From: Bugulina stolonifera
Lineage: Eukaryota; Bryozoa; Gymnolaemata; Cheilostomatida; Bugulidae
Length of the DNA: 64,000 nucleotides
Assembly (NCBI GenBank): GCA_935421135.1
Contig: OW285188.1
Span: 19,259,233-19,323,232 of the forward strand
Direction: 5' to 3'
Under the pieces are notes generated by a model. The model made no database searches and was not told the DNA's origin. It saw nothing but the letters and a program-made list of their open reading frames with translations. Positions 1 through 12,900 of this stretch are shown here, one piece after another. Made by a program: the position numbers and the translations under genes. The first letter of the stretch is position 1; the number at the start of each line of letters is the position of its first letter.

Positions 1-3000
1 TTGTTTAGTCAGCTCCTCTAAGTTTTTAGTTGTGTTGATATGTACACCAAATTCCATTGGAGCACTCGCACTACCCATAGAGTTAAACATCTTTAGTTTA
101 GCAGCTAGGTTACCGCCCCCTGAAGTACGTTTTGGAGTGTTTGCTTTTATTGCCTCTTCTGAACTTTTATCTGGTTTAGGCTCCCAGAGACTACAGTCAA
201 ATGTCTTAGCTTTTCCACCAGATTGCCGTTTGTTGCGCATAACAGATGACTCAGATTCTGGTGTAGCTTCAAAAGATTTACTTAGATTTGCTATTCTGCC
301 TGTACCTAATGCTGGCTTTTCTCCCTCCTCTATGGCATTGTCTCCCTTGTTATCAGCAGCGCCAGCAGTTGGCAATTCCTCCTCTTCCACAGCAGGAGTC
401 TGAATAGCATTTGATTCGTTGTCTTCCAATCCTTTCTCATCTGCTGCACTTTGTGTTTCGTTGGTGTCTTTGCTTTCCAATGTTGGCTCTGGGTCATTCT
501 CCACAGAATCACTATGCGTATCACCAACTACTTCTTGTTCACTCATTGTCGTTTGTATGTCTTCACTTCTCAAGTGTTCACTGGTAACTGGTAGATTAAC
601 TGAGATTACTGTAGGAGAAGGTGAGAGCGTGACTTGAGCTAACTCCAGTTCCACCTGACTAATCACGCTATTTTGCACAGCGTCACGTATTGGTTGATTA
701 GCGAGGATTAGTTCTGTAGCTACTTCATCAACTGAAGGGCTAATATCAGTAGATGGATGTCCAGCAACTTCCAAATGTGTTACCACACTTTCAGCTAAGG
801 ATGCAAAATGAAGTTGATCCAAACTAACAGCTTGGTCTAAGCCCTGACCCTCTCCGATGTCAAATGTTGGTGTTGAGGTAGTGATAGAACGAAAAGAATC
901 CGAGTCCACAAAGAGCTGCTCATCCGATGGAATGCTGCCACAACTACCAGACCGTAGCGTTACACTACTAGCAGCAAAACTTGATAACGAGTAGAAACTG
1001 CTTTCACCACTAAACTGACTCTGCCCAACTGTTTCACAACTTTCAAAACTAGACGACCGATAACCAGACCAATTAGAAACACAAGACTCAAACTCAGATG
1101 TATCAGCTATACTACCTGATTGTGATGTTAGCACGCCTTGACCTCTATTTCCTATTGGTGAAACACTGTGATATGATTGGCTACTGTCACTTAAACTCTC
1201 CTGTGATTGGCTGCGTTCATTGGCTTTGTGTTCATTTCTATTTGATTGAACATCTTTGATACCTAGAAAGTGTTTGAACAATGACAAAACAATAACAATA
1301 CAATATGAACAGCAGTATTTCAGTGTAATCAGAATAGGCAAAGCAATGTAAACACTTCTTTGAATAAAGCTCTTAGTAATCATGATCCAACTAAACATAT
1401 TTCCAATAAGTCTGTTATTCAATGCCTTCAGGTAATATCTAATTACACTGTGATATTTTGATAACACACTTCATATTATATACCTGATAATGTCAACAAG
1501 ATTGGCAAAGAATAACGATAGACATTAGCATACAAATGTTCTGCACAACATTGATTGCCACAGGTACAAATCTTGGTCAGGATGAATAAGTTTTAAAGTA
1601 GAATTTGCATATTCTTGGCTTTGGCGTGAATGCAGCTACACACATATAGCTATTAATACACAATACAATATTGTTTTTTTGTAGTCCTACCAGTACGCTA
1701 CATACAGAACTAGCCAATGTCAACAACGCCCATTCCCATTCCGGAATACATGACACTAGAAATGCCTATATCTCGGTCAGTAACAATAGGTCTTTTGACA
1801 AAAAGTTGACATAGTTTAGAATGTACGGGAAATTTCAAACTCCCAAGAAAATGCAGGTTTACATAATAAGTAGAGTAGCTGCAATCTCACCTCTATTCTG
1901 TGGTGTAGTAGGGGCAATCTTGTTCAATTCTCCATTGGACCTGGAAAAGGAGAGCAATATATATTATAACAATATTACTAACATGTCAAAACGAGGAATT
2001 TCAGTCTGTTTTTACATAGGCCTACATGAGTGTGTATCCTAACATAATATACTCCTCCACAAAAACCGCTGCTTGCGGTACACAAGTACGTTATTATATA
2101 TAATGTTGAATACATCCAAGTTGTGCATATACACGAATAGAATCCTCCAACGGAAAATAAATACAGTAGGCTACACAGATTGATGTCAATATCCAATACA
2201 GACTGGAGAGAATGTATTATATGAACACATTTCTTTGAAAAAATTCCCAAATGTCTCCTGTACATAGCATTGCATATGAAATATTACAATTAATATCATA
2301 TTATTATAGATTCATAAATCATGGTATTAGAAAGTGTTTCTACGAAGCTATTCTTTATACTTAGATTTACCTATTCTATTATCATGTACCAAGAAAGAGT
2401 ATACTTAGATATACTTATTCTATTATCAGGTACCAAGAAAGAGTACACTTAAAGTGGTAATACAGGTCAATAATTTTATTACTCAATATGATATTATCAT
2501 GCATGGTGTAGATGGCTTATACACTGTATAATATTATGTATGTATTCCATCATATTCTAAGTTTTCAGACAGCAAGCTCTGCAAACCGCAATGTACAATA
2601 ATATGACCATATTACCAATAATAATTATTCTGTTGGCCCGTATACTGCTGTGCATACTGCTTCCACCGTAGATAAAAGCAATGATTTCATATTCTATATT
2701 TGCAAGACGGACTAAGAACCATGTAAACACCACGTAAATTACGCATATAATGTACAGATGAAGATGTCGGCAAAACTAGCAACTAAAATGAGTACATAAT
2801 GCCATAGAACTTAATATCAGCTGATAGCAAGAAATAAACTATAGCATTGGAATTAATACGCTCCCTTTAGCCTGTGCTCCCAGATCTTTGACAGAGTAAT
2901 TGATAGCAGTTCTGGGAACGCAGGCTAATAACTAGCTAACTAAATTCTTATTGGATAGAAAAAAGAATACGAGACCTTGGAAGACGAACTCCATACGACA

Positions 3001-6000
3001 ATTTATAGCTACAAGTCAAATATAAACAACACAAGGTATTACAGATGACGCCATGTTGATACGGGATGTTATTCCTTCATAATGATATATTATATGCAGG
3101 TGTGAAACACGGTGGGCGGCACCAGAGCGCAAGGTCAAATAACTGGTCAGTGTAACACTGGTCCACACATAACTACTATGATTGGTGTAATTGTTCTTTT
3201 GCTGAATTGGAACTTCACTGGGACATCTTAAAACTGTAAACTCAAAACTTTTATTGCACATCTCTACCTCTACACTTGTAGCGGTAGGAGTATGAATACT
3301 GGGTGAAGTAATATCATAGAAAGTCAAATTACTACTCTACCCTAGCAATTTAGCATGTGTACAGTGTACATACTTTATGGAAAGAGGAAGCTACTGGAAC
3401 AGAATATAAATTAGATGTTTGATTTATTATAATTATGCCCACTGACCTCTTCACAAATGAAGGTACCGCTGTGCTGAGATCTTCTGATTTATTAAATCTG
3501 GCAACTCTATCTTTAATACTTGAAGTTGCAGTTACAACTCTTGGTGGTGAAGACTTCGTTGGGCCAGAATCTGTAGAGATGTCAGACATGGATGATGATG
3601 CAGACACTGTGGCACTCTGAAATAGAATATCAATGTACATGTAGATACTAAATAAAGATGTTACATAGTGGAGTGTTTACCGCTGAATTATCTATGGGAA
3701 TGCTACATTTTTATCCCACAACAGTCAAAATATCATAGAAGGTGAAATTACTACTCTACTCTACTCTACCATGTAATATCTACTAACTACATGTATAGTA
3801 TATTATTTTGTCAAGGCATCAATCACTGTGTTGTAACAATATATCCCATGCCAGGTATAGTTGATCGCCAACAACAAGATAGACAAAATTCTTGTGAACA
3901 AAATTCCAGGTTATATTAAGATTAATTACTAACAGTTATGATAATAGTTAATAATTTATGCAAAAGTGTTCAGCCCTGTTAGATTATATGTGTAGACTTG
4001 TGTATAGATTTGTGTGCAGTATGTCATAGTATTCTATCCTATAATGAATATTTTAATAAAGTGGTTTACTATAAGGGAGGTTCTTCCCCTCAGCTTTTGT
4101 TCACATTGTTAGATGTAATCTCCACCCAAATTGGTCACACCTACTATACCTATATAGTGTTCAATAACTTTCTCTACAGCTTTTATTATGATTATAGGGA
4201 TGTAATATAAACATACATTGTAGTGGACCGAAGGTATGCCACATAACCACCCGATCATAAAAAGTGTTGTATAGTCATTACCGCTATTCTACGGCTATTC
4301 TACGCGTCTCGGAAGAGACTATACAATATTACCGATTGGCTAGAGATAAAAGAAGAGTTCCAGTTGAAAGCTGAGAAAGCTTGGATAAAGAACTACAACC
4401 TTATCTTCATGAACTTCGGTGAGTGAAGTCGCATCTAAGAATCTATACGAACCTGACTATTTAACATGGCGCAGTTGACAGGATTATTGGGATTTTGCTA
4501 TAAACTTAGTAGATGTATTGGAAAATGTTAATGTGAGCTAATAGTTTGATGATGAATAATAAAACAAGACGCATTTTATAGTTTTTGATCTTATTCCTAA
4601 TATTTCGATGCTTGTCCAAGTCCTCTAATGTTGATACTTGGACAAGCATAGAAATATTAGGAATAAAATCAAAAACCATAAAAACTGCTTCTTGTTTTAT
4701 TACAGACGATGTATTATGTGTACAATGAGATTGACAATGCCTCAGCTAGAAATGAATCTCTTGTGGATCAACTCTGGCCAATAAAAGGAGAGAGAAAACA
4801 AATCCTTGAAAGGTCTAAAACGCCTCTAAAATAAATCAGTGACAGTATTGGGAGTTGCACATATTTCAGGTCCCAATCTCTAGTTATACTAATTGAACAT
4901 ACCCAGTGGCTACTAATACATTTAGTATGTACATTTCACCCCTATAAGACAGGGACCATAATAGGCTATAGGTAGGGAGCAATGTACTATACACATACAC
5001 GTAGTATTATAATAACAGGAGACACTAATCCAAGTTAATCACTGACAGAGTGTATGCACTATTTAATTACTATAAATCATTGTCTAATTCCATGTCCATA
5101 TCCTGCACCTACTTCTTCCCTGATCTCTAAAGCTAAGCAATGATATCTAAGAAAGCAAGTTCAAATGCACTACAGGTAAATATGCAGCTACACACTGTAG
5201 GGGTACGTTAGAATTAAGTTAATGGTTTTGGTACAGGAGGACAGAAAGTGCAACATGCTGAACCTAAATGGTGTCTAATGGACCATTAACTGTAACAAAA
5301 TATTGATCTATTTGATGTATGTCTGCTGCTATAGGATCATCACAGCCAACTGTTGCCAAGTTCAAAGATTGCATTAACTGATAACAAACCCTCCTAATAG
5401 CTATACTCATTAGAGTTGGCCATGTACCGCCTGCCCGTTATGCCAAGTTTCTAGGATATTGATACATATCAAATCTATTAATGAAATGCATTTTGGGATA
5501 CCTTCTTAAGCAGTGGAGGTGTGGGAGAGGCAGAAGTTTCGAATGACCGCATGGACCTGAGCTCTGCTCTGCTGGGAGTTATATCTTCTGATCTGGACTT
5601 TCCAAGAGGAGGTTTGTTTGTGGCATCTGGTGAATCAGAGAGGAGGGTCGTGGCTGACTTGGATACTGGTCGCAACCCCTCTCTCATTGCAATGAATGCA
5701 GTTTCCTGGAACGAATGAAGCAGTGGCATACAATGTACACCCAAACACCAGCAGTTACATGACCGCAGAGATACGGCACCTTGCCATTGCCATGTATACT
5801 TAACCAGCTTAGGAACAGTATTACATTATACTGTTAAAATATTTTCATGACTCAGCATCTCTAAAAATATATTAAAATTTGAAAACAACAACATGACTAA
5901 TTGAAATGCAACTCAGCTCATTCCATTGAAACTTGCGTGGCCCTATATTATATAGTACACTGAAAGTACATGTTAGATAATTCCTACAAAAATATGAGAC

Positions 6001-8882
6001 TGTGACATCTATCTTGCAAGCTAACCTTCTGTTGTGCTGCTTGCAGTTTGTTGCTGAGCAGAGCTACTGCTGCCACTTTAGCATTTGGTAAATGAGGAAC
6101 CATGCTGTTAGCGGAACCCAATGCTGTAGTCTTGCCATTCAGACCTGTAGGTTGATCTCCAGGTCTAGGAACAGCAACTTCAAACGAGACAGGTTTGTAC
6201 GTAGGTGCAGATCCTTTCACCTTCCATGACACTTGGTTTGATTGAACAGCTGCCTCTGGTTGGACTTTAGGTGATGCAAAGTTGGCTACCTGTGCTTTGG
6301 GTGATTCTTTGGAAACGCTAGGGTTTGTTTTTGGTGTGAAAGTACTAGCTGTATTAAGTTGAGCAGCGTGCAGTGGTTTATTAGCAACCGATCTCAGCTT
6401 GGCGGGCTGCAGATTAGACCTTGCAGTTGCCAGATCATTGTTTGCAGATGGGGTGGAAGTCAGTGAGACAGCAGCAGATTGCGTAGAGGTCAATGCTTTA
6501 GCAACAGGTGGGTGCGAGTTGGTCCTTAGTGGACTGACTTGGGAAAGTTGAGGTTTTCCATCACTAGCCGAAATATCTTTCTGCTGTGAATCTGCGCTTG
6601 AAGTTCCGTTAACTCTGGAGGCATTCGGAGAGGGAGAACTGAAAGAGAGACATAATATTATTAGAACCTTCACAGAGTAACCAACTTTCCAAAGATCAAT
6701 AAGAATGGAAATACCTAGAAGATTGAATATAATTATATACATCTCATTAGTCAACAGTATCTGTTAGAATACTATCAGATGTATACATTACTGAGCAGTA
6801 ACAGCAGTTGCTATGGTAGCTAAATTATTGTTTGTGTTGATATTGGGCAATCATGAATGTGAAGTTGTGCTCTCTCATTCCTCTTACCATCTCTTTTCTC
6901 TCGCAGGTCGTAACATACTTTTCTGTATGTTGGCCAAATGTTTTATAAGTCGTAATTCAGTCCCATATAAAAATTTTCTACCTAGATCACCACACTAGCA
7001 TTGATAATGATACCCTTTTTGGGTACTGAGCTGGCTAGAGAATTGAACAGCACAAAGATAAGATAGAGAGGACAACTCCGTAATAAATTCAATACTTAAT
7101 TGAATGACCCTGTTGCAATAATAATGGCAGCTTGCCCAAGACTATCAACTCTTAATAAAGTATCTCATCAGTTTGGAGTTGTCTTACGTTCAAATATCAC
7201 AGACCAACTACATGTATATAATCATAGAGCAGTTTACATCGCTGCAGCTTTGCTGTCATAGCAACAACAGTAATGGTTATTATCAGCAGTCTTTGAAGGC
7301 AGGGCAACTCCCAACTGTATTCGGCTAGAAGTAGTAATTGTCATTGGAAAGATAGTTATGGGGGAGTTGCAAATAATAAACCATAATATAGCCCAAGTTT
7401 CAAGCTTTTCAAACAAATAGTTGCATAAAAATTGTTATTCATAGACTACAGGACACAAAATCTACGGTCATTCACAGTTGAAGATTTTCTGTGGACTCGA
7501 ACCATAGATATAATATATACAGTGTTTATATTATATCTAACCATAGATATAATATATACAGTGTTTATATTATATCTATGGCTCACACCAACAATATTAT
7601 TGCATGTAGTCTCATCTTTCAACACCTCCCATCTGTTGCATACTTAAATTACACTTACCTGTTGGTATTGAATTTCTTTACTTGATTAGCAGGCACTAAA
7701 ATAGAAATCGTGCACTTGACAATACACAATGACATGCGCGACTATACTATACTCCATCCAATAATAAAATAATAATAGTATTGGCTCATTTATGTAGGGA
7801 AATACAACTCCATAAATTGTAGTGCATCAAAAGTAGTAGAATCAATACTATTGTTACCAAGGAAACCAGTGGTTGAATTTTAACTATATGAAGCATAAAC
7901 TTGACTATACTTTCAACATTATTTCATTCTGTCATTTTGATGTTTGTTCAAATTCATCAACAAAATACATATAGCCCTAGATTCTCAACAAATGTATGTA
8001 TGAATTCCAAAACAGACAAATTGCAACCTGAGTGAATCAGCAAACTGCCTTACGTTGATGTGTTAATGAGGTCGGATTTATTAGAACATAAACTCTCTGA
8101 AGTTCTCGCTGAACGACTACGACGATATCCTGCAGCAGCATATCCTTGGAATCTGTTGGATTAGCTACATATACGATGTCATATTGTTCCCGAACTTTCA
8201 CATCTAGGTTACGCCAAGTGTCCTGCTCGTCTAATTTATGGCTAACCTGCTGCTGAGATTCTTGGTCTAGTTTCCTCCGATTTCCACTGGTTTTTAGAGC
8301 TCTCTTAGCTGGCTCGGGTAGACGACTTACGTCCTCATATATGGTGACCTTGGACTTGCTCAGATCAATGTCCCCTTCTATAAACCGTACAACCTGGGGA
8401 CTCTTTGGGGGTAAAGTCTCTCCTGTTAGTTTATCGTAAGACAAGAGACGCTTAGGCTTAGCTGGTGGATGACGGATGTAGGGAGATTTCTCAGACGACG
8501 GAGATGGAGGATATAAAGGTCTACGTCTTGGTGATGAGGAACCAACTTCTCCTGCAACATCACCATCATTGGTAGGCGGAGATAATTCTGATAGTAAACC
8601 TCGGCTACTACCTGATTTCACAATCGTCGGCCTTTCTATATCCACACATATGATGTCTTTGATATCGGTATTTGTTGGTACAGTTGGAGAAGCCTTGTCA
8701 TTCCCATTGACATCTTTTTTCTTGGGTTTTTTTGAGAAAAGCCTTTTCTTCTTCTTTGCCTTTATAGGTTTGTCTATGTTCCTTGAATCATGGTGTGGGC
8801 TATCTTGTGGTTTCTTGTCTTCATCGATTTCTGGTCTTGGTTTCTTCTGTCCACACGCACACGAAGCCAATTCGTTCCCCAT
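1..8882 (-). CDS. Uncharacterised N-myristoylated, largely disordered protein (short form), 3' end cut by window edge
   Basis: Not recognised. I joined seven coding exons (minus strand): 8054-8882, 7659-7695, 6026-6638, 5502-5705, 3447-3616, 1891-1940 and 1-1262. All have GT-AG borders and every junction keeps phase, giving 1055 codons before the window edge. The start at 8882 has a good context (ACCAAGATGG) and an in-frame TGA 18 bases upstream. The protein begins MGNELASCAC, which fits N-myristoylation at Gly2 with likely palmitoylation at Cys8 and Cys10. A polybasic stretch follows (KKKKRLFSKKPKKK), the usual pattern of a peripheral membrane protein. Most of the rest is Ser/Thr/Pro/Glu-rich and looks disordered. 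A helical-looking segment at about residues 225-275 is the only obvious folded candidate. Short basic-amphipathic motifs recur: IKDRVARFNKSE (near 595), RIANLSKSFE and NLAAKLKMFNSMG (exon 7). Function is unknown; a scaffold or cytoskeletal adaptor is only a guess. Confidence 0.75.
2357..2452. repeat. Tandem duplication, ~48 bp, two copies
   Basis: Two adjacent imperfect copies of a unit containing CTATTCTATTATCA and GTACCAAGAAAGAGTA. It lies in the last complete intron of the unknown minus-strand gene. Confidence 0.7.
2868..2928. mobile_element. Short foldback (TTAGCCTG termini)
   Basis: Left arm TTAGCCTGTGCTCCCAGA pairs with right arm TCTGGGAACGCAGGCTAA around a loop of about 25 bases. A related element lies at 20449-20573, which suggests a small dispersed inverted-repeat family. 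Confidence 0.5.
4557..4704. mobile_element. Long near-perfect foldback (MITE-like or hairpin precursor)
   Basis: Two arms of about 62 bases, running inward from AATAAAACAAG to CTTGTCCAAGT, are nearly perfect inverted copies around a loop of about 15 bases. It sits in an intron of the minus-strand gene. A miniature inverted-repeat element is the simplest reading; a long small-RNA hairpin is the alternative. Confidence 0.6.
7067..7187. mobile_element. Foldback with GACAACTCC termini
   Basis: Left end GAGGACAACTCC and right end GGAGTTGTCTT are inverted and about 120 bases apart. Related ends recur at 37288-37382, 40335-40382 and 57241-57415. Confidence 0.45.
7498..7580. repeat. Tandem pair of AT-rich palindromes
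   Basis: A unit of about 41 bases is repeated twice. Each copy is self-complementary around ACAGTGT (AGATATAATATA against TATATTATATCT), so the block can form stem-loops or a cruciform. Confidence 0.75.
7659..7695 (-). CDS. 37-nt micro-exon (exon 2) of the unknown minus-strand gene
   Basis: This exon is too short to show as an open frame. On the minus strand it lies between TTTTAG and GTAAGT, both good splice signals. It takes phase 1 from the exon ending at 8054 and hands phase 2 to the exon ending at 6638, and it is needed to connect those two frames. It encodes about PANQVKKFNTN. The Ig-encoding exons upstream also end in phase 1, so both first-exon sets can splice to it. Confidence 0.7.
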
Positions 8883-9534
8883 CTTGGTCCCAAAAGATCA
8901 ACACTGCTTCCCTGTGCGGCACCTCCCTCACTACACCATTACCAATCTCCAACTGAATAAAGGGGTGTCAGCCTATACTCATTCAGTAGGTTTCATAAGC
9001 AAACAGGCTTTGTATATAGTCAAGTGTTGCATTACGGCATGAGGGAGTAAGCAGTTTATTCAATATTTGAGTTTGGTAGAAACGCTTGAGACTATTTATT
9101 CAGCTAACTGTGAGAAGATATCCTGCATTCCCAATGCCATAATACACTGAGTAGGCTTAATATATCAAGCTGATCAAAGATAATCTTTGAGAAAACATAA
9201 CCTCATATGAATGTGAAATGTCATTACATAAGTATATCATTGCTTCAACATATCATATCATGATATTTGTGGTTCTATTTAATGCACTGTGAACAGGTCA
9301 TTCCATTGCATAATAAGTTGTATCATTACTGCAACAATATACATATGGGCAGTGATACCCGGCCACTGACTCAGCTTCTATCTATATTCCTCACATTTAT
9401 TGATAATTAATTTTTCTATCCATGAAATGTTGTTATTGCTATTGGCTAATGTAGTTTTTAATGTTGAATTGTATTACAACTTACAAATCTACAATTCAAG
9501 ATCTGCCCCAGATAAAAGGTTGAATTTCTACAAA

Positions 9535-9600
9535 GTGACAGCAAAAAGCGCTAAGGACGCCATTTTCCTCTTGTGAATAATAAACCCACAAACAACCTCC
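9535..9600 (-). promoter_or_regulatory. Promoter-like segment upstream of the lipid-anchored start
   Basis: On the minus strand this holds AAAATGGCGTCC at about 9565-9577, close to the YY1 site found just downstream of many animal transcription starts. It lies about 690 bases upstream of the ATG at 8882. The call rests only on the motif and its position. Confidence 0.25.
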
Positions 9601-9953
9601 AGACTATTGCCATCTGGCTAGTATCTATCACTGTATTCAACTTGGGTGTGCTTTAGTTGTGGGCCAAGTCTATGGTTACAACTTCTGCACGATCCGCTAT
9701 GCGTAACACATATAATGCAAGTAGTTCAGCTGTTCCTGGGTATCTCATTGGAATCATCAGTAGAAGTAACAACAACAGATTTAGTAAGTTAAGCTCTAGT
9801 GCCTAGACCTACCTATTACCACATTATGTAATAAATACCTGTGAGACCTGCATAAATTATGCATTATATTACATTCTCACATTTTAAATGAAGGTCTTAC
9901 CAAATTTAAACTTAAATGTGAATATATAATTATATTATATTTGTATTATTTAC

Positions 9954-12900
9954 CTCCTTGAAATTGTATGACAGAGCCATTCAGCTTGCCTATCCTGTGA
10001 GATTTACCTGTAAATATAAGATGGGAACAATGTTATGATAATTTATTGTATTTGCGCAACTATTATGCAAGATAAGAAAACTCCTAAATGTTGTTACAAA
10101 ATAATTACATTGTAACTACCCAGAACAACACTAGTGATTCACAATGCTAAGTATGTGGTGCTCAGTAGCCGTTACACATGCTATATTCAGTTGGAAGGAG
10201 AATAGCAAGCAAAGCAGTAAATAAATTTAATTTGGTTTGTTGATAACCATGACCAAAATATAAACTAATGATGTTTTATTGTAGCTTTGAAGCTTGGATT
10301 GCGTAATGCAGGTAGGTACTTAGGTGACGGTGTGACTACAAGTAGACCAAGCTGATACACAGTGGCTACAATGGCATTACTAGCGCAGCATATACTGAGA
10401 AAACGTATACCTGGGAGTCGTCTTTTCAATCCCACTATAAAGAGTAGATAACTCCAAATAATAAACAATATACTGAGTGAGGACAACTCCGATGAGAATG
10501 CTATTTGGTATTTATTTTAATAGTAACTAACGGTAACCAATGAAGGTCCCATGTAATTAGTTACCAAGGTAATTATGAGATATATTGGAAAGCGGTAACT
10601 ACACGAGTGCATAACTCTTAGTAGGGTCTTGTAAACGTCTATGATATCAGCAGAGTCTGGGGGCACAAGAAAACTCGCATAGTGATCACAAACAGACCTG
10701 GACCTGACCTAGTGAAATTACTTACTCATCTACAAACTACTCTATATTTGGGTATAAAGAGCTTTGTTTTCTACTCCCTCTTCCCCTGTATTAATACTGT
10801 ATGTAGGTCAACGTCATGATAAAATTCACAAGTAAATACTGGTCGGAATGTCCTACAAAAATTTGAAGGTCAATTGTTCATTTCCATCTTTACAAACTCA
10901 AAAGTGGAAAAATTCAATGGAGGGTAAATTTAAAGTTTAATTTTATGCATCAGTCGTTTGTAAAGGAAGTATAGATATAATACTGCAACATATTAGTGTA
11001 AGTGTAAGTGTAAGTGTTATATATTAGTGTAAGTAGAGGATACCCACCTTCAAATGCAGCTAGTACTGCTAGCTGGTGGTGGGTGGAAGTCTTGCCGTGC
11101 AGGTTTGACGCTATGCACATGTACTGGCCATTGTGTTCCTTACTGGCTCTGTGGATGGTGAGAATACAGCTGGATCGTGTCTGGGTAATACTCATATCCT
11201 GTGGACATAGGAAATAATTTGAATATATTACTAACATTACATAACAATCAGAATGTTATTACCAATAATTACACATCAAAATATGATAATTAGTGCACTG
11301 CATTATAATATATATTATAATATACTGATATACAGCACAGAATTCCATAGCCTCCAGTCACATGATCCGAGCCTGTTAGATAAAGTGAACACATTAATTT
11401 GGTGATAGGTAAAGACAATCAGGCTATCTTTACAAAAGATAATGATGTCATTAGAAAATACATATAACTGTATTAATAAGATCAGAATGCTTCCTTTTTT
11501 GCCTTTGGAATGTGTAAATCTAGAAGGAAATGAACAATTGTAACGCTGCCACAATCATAACTGTAAACAAATTCATTAGCTATTTGGGGTCAATTCAATA
11601 GAATGCTATAATCCATGTAAAGTTAATGATGTGTAAAATAATATATATTACTATATTATGTAAAAAATTGAATCTGATAAAATATTTGAGGTTGGATGAC
11701 ATTAGTTACATCAATACACTATTGCTAGTGCACAGCATCTTATACAGATGAATAGATTGCACTATTCATCTTCATGTCATGTAGGCCTATGTATAGCAAT
11801 AACAGGGCACAGGGTATCCCACAACTACCATCTCTTAATACTATTATATAGAAAGTTTAGGTTTTTATACCATTATACTGTCAGCTATGTAAATCACTGT
11901 GTCTACAGCTATTGCCTCACATAACAGTGCAGATGTAATATTTATATCCAAGTATTACTTTTATAGCATCAGGTGGTGTAGATTTAGCCTACATAATCTC
12001 ATATAAATTATGAAATTAATAAAAAATATGACTGAGTCTATTTAGTACGGAACTCAGTCTACTAAGTTTGTAGCCCACTGTTCATAGTCTGGGTTCCAGA
12101 TTTATTGATTGGGCACAGAAAAGAGTACAGAGTGAGGTAATTTTATGGGGCTCAGAGTCATTTACATAATACATCATTACAAATAGCTCAGGGTGACTAC
12201 GATTGACTGTGGAATCTGGGCTATGAGCAGCTCGCTAGTTAGCCATGATTAATACCCATTGATTGTTTTAGGATGCATGAAAGACAGGCTATGCTGTATG
12301 TATAATTAAGAGGAGATAAATCCTACCAAGGATTGTAGTCTCTCATTTAGTCTTCTAGATTCTACTACTCAATATAAACGGGTAGTAATATCAGAAACCA
12401 CCAAAATACCACTGAATGTCAAATACTATACATACACTCATAAACATCACTTATGACAGCATGAGAGAAGGCAAGGATTCCCACAATAATGGGCCCAGGG
12501 CACCACAAAACAGCCTCCAGCATCTATTTCTGGTCCTTTGTACTTTATTGGCGGCTTACTATGACCCCAGCGGACTGAATAAACACACAACATGGCAACA
12601 AACATTTTATTTACATAACATCCACCACAAAGATGTCACTAGAACTCGGTCAGATGTAGCAGCAGATACAGATGTAGGCTAAGGTCAACCTGTCAATGTG
12701 ACAGCAGTCAAAGTGACAGCTGCTGCTGTTGTGTATTATATAGAACTGGGTGCATATATATTATCACTAAACTGACTTATTATACACCAATATCCTGTCA
12801 AAGTATCTTTATGTTAATTTATGTGATGATAGTTTGTGGAATTAACAAATAAATAGTCATTGGACTATAGAACCTGGAGCATATTCACTACACATTTGAT

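Noticed and set aside
3016..3327. 103-residue minus-strand open frame
   Set aside because: No splice phase connects it to the neighbouring exons, which join to each other in phase without it; composition is intron-like.
7480..7500. tRNA B-box-like GACTCGAACCA
   Set aside because: No matching A-box or cloverleaf arms nearby; also checked TTCGAACC near 61617 and GGTTCGA near 57834 with the same result.
8569..9042. 157-residue plus-strand open frame
   Set aside because: Antisense shadow of the minus-strand exon 8054-8882; its hydrophobic runs are the complement of the Lys-rich stretch.
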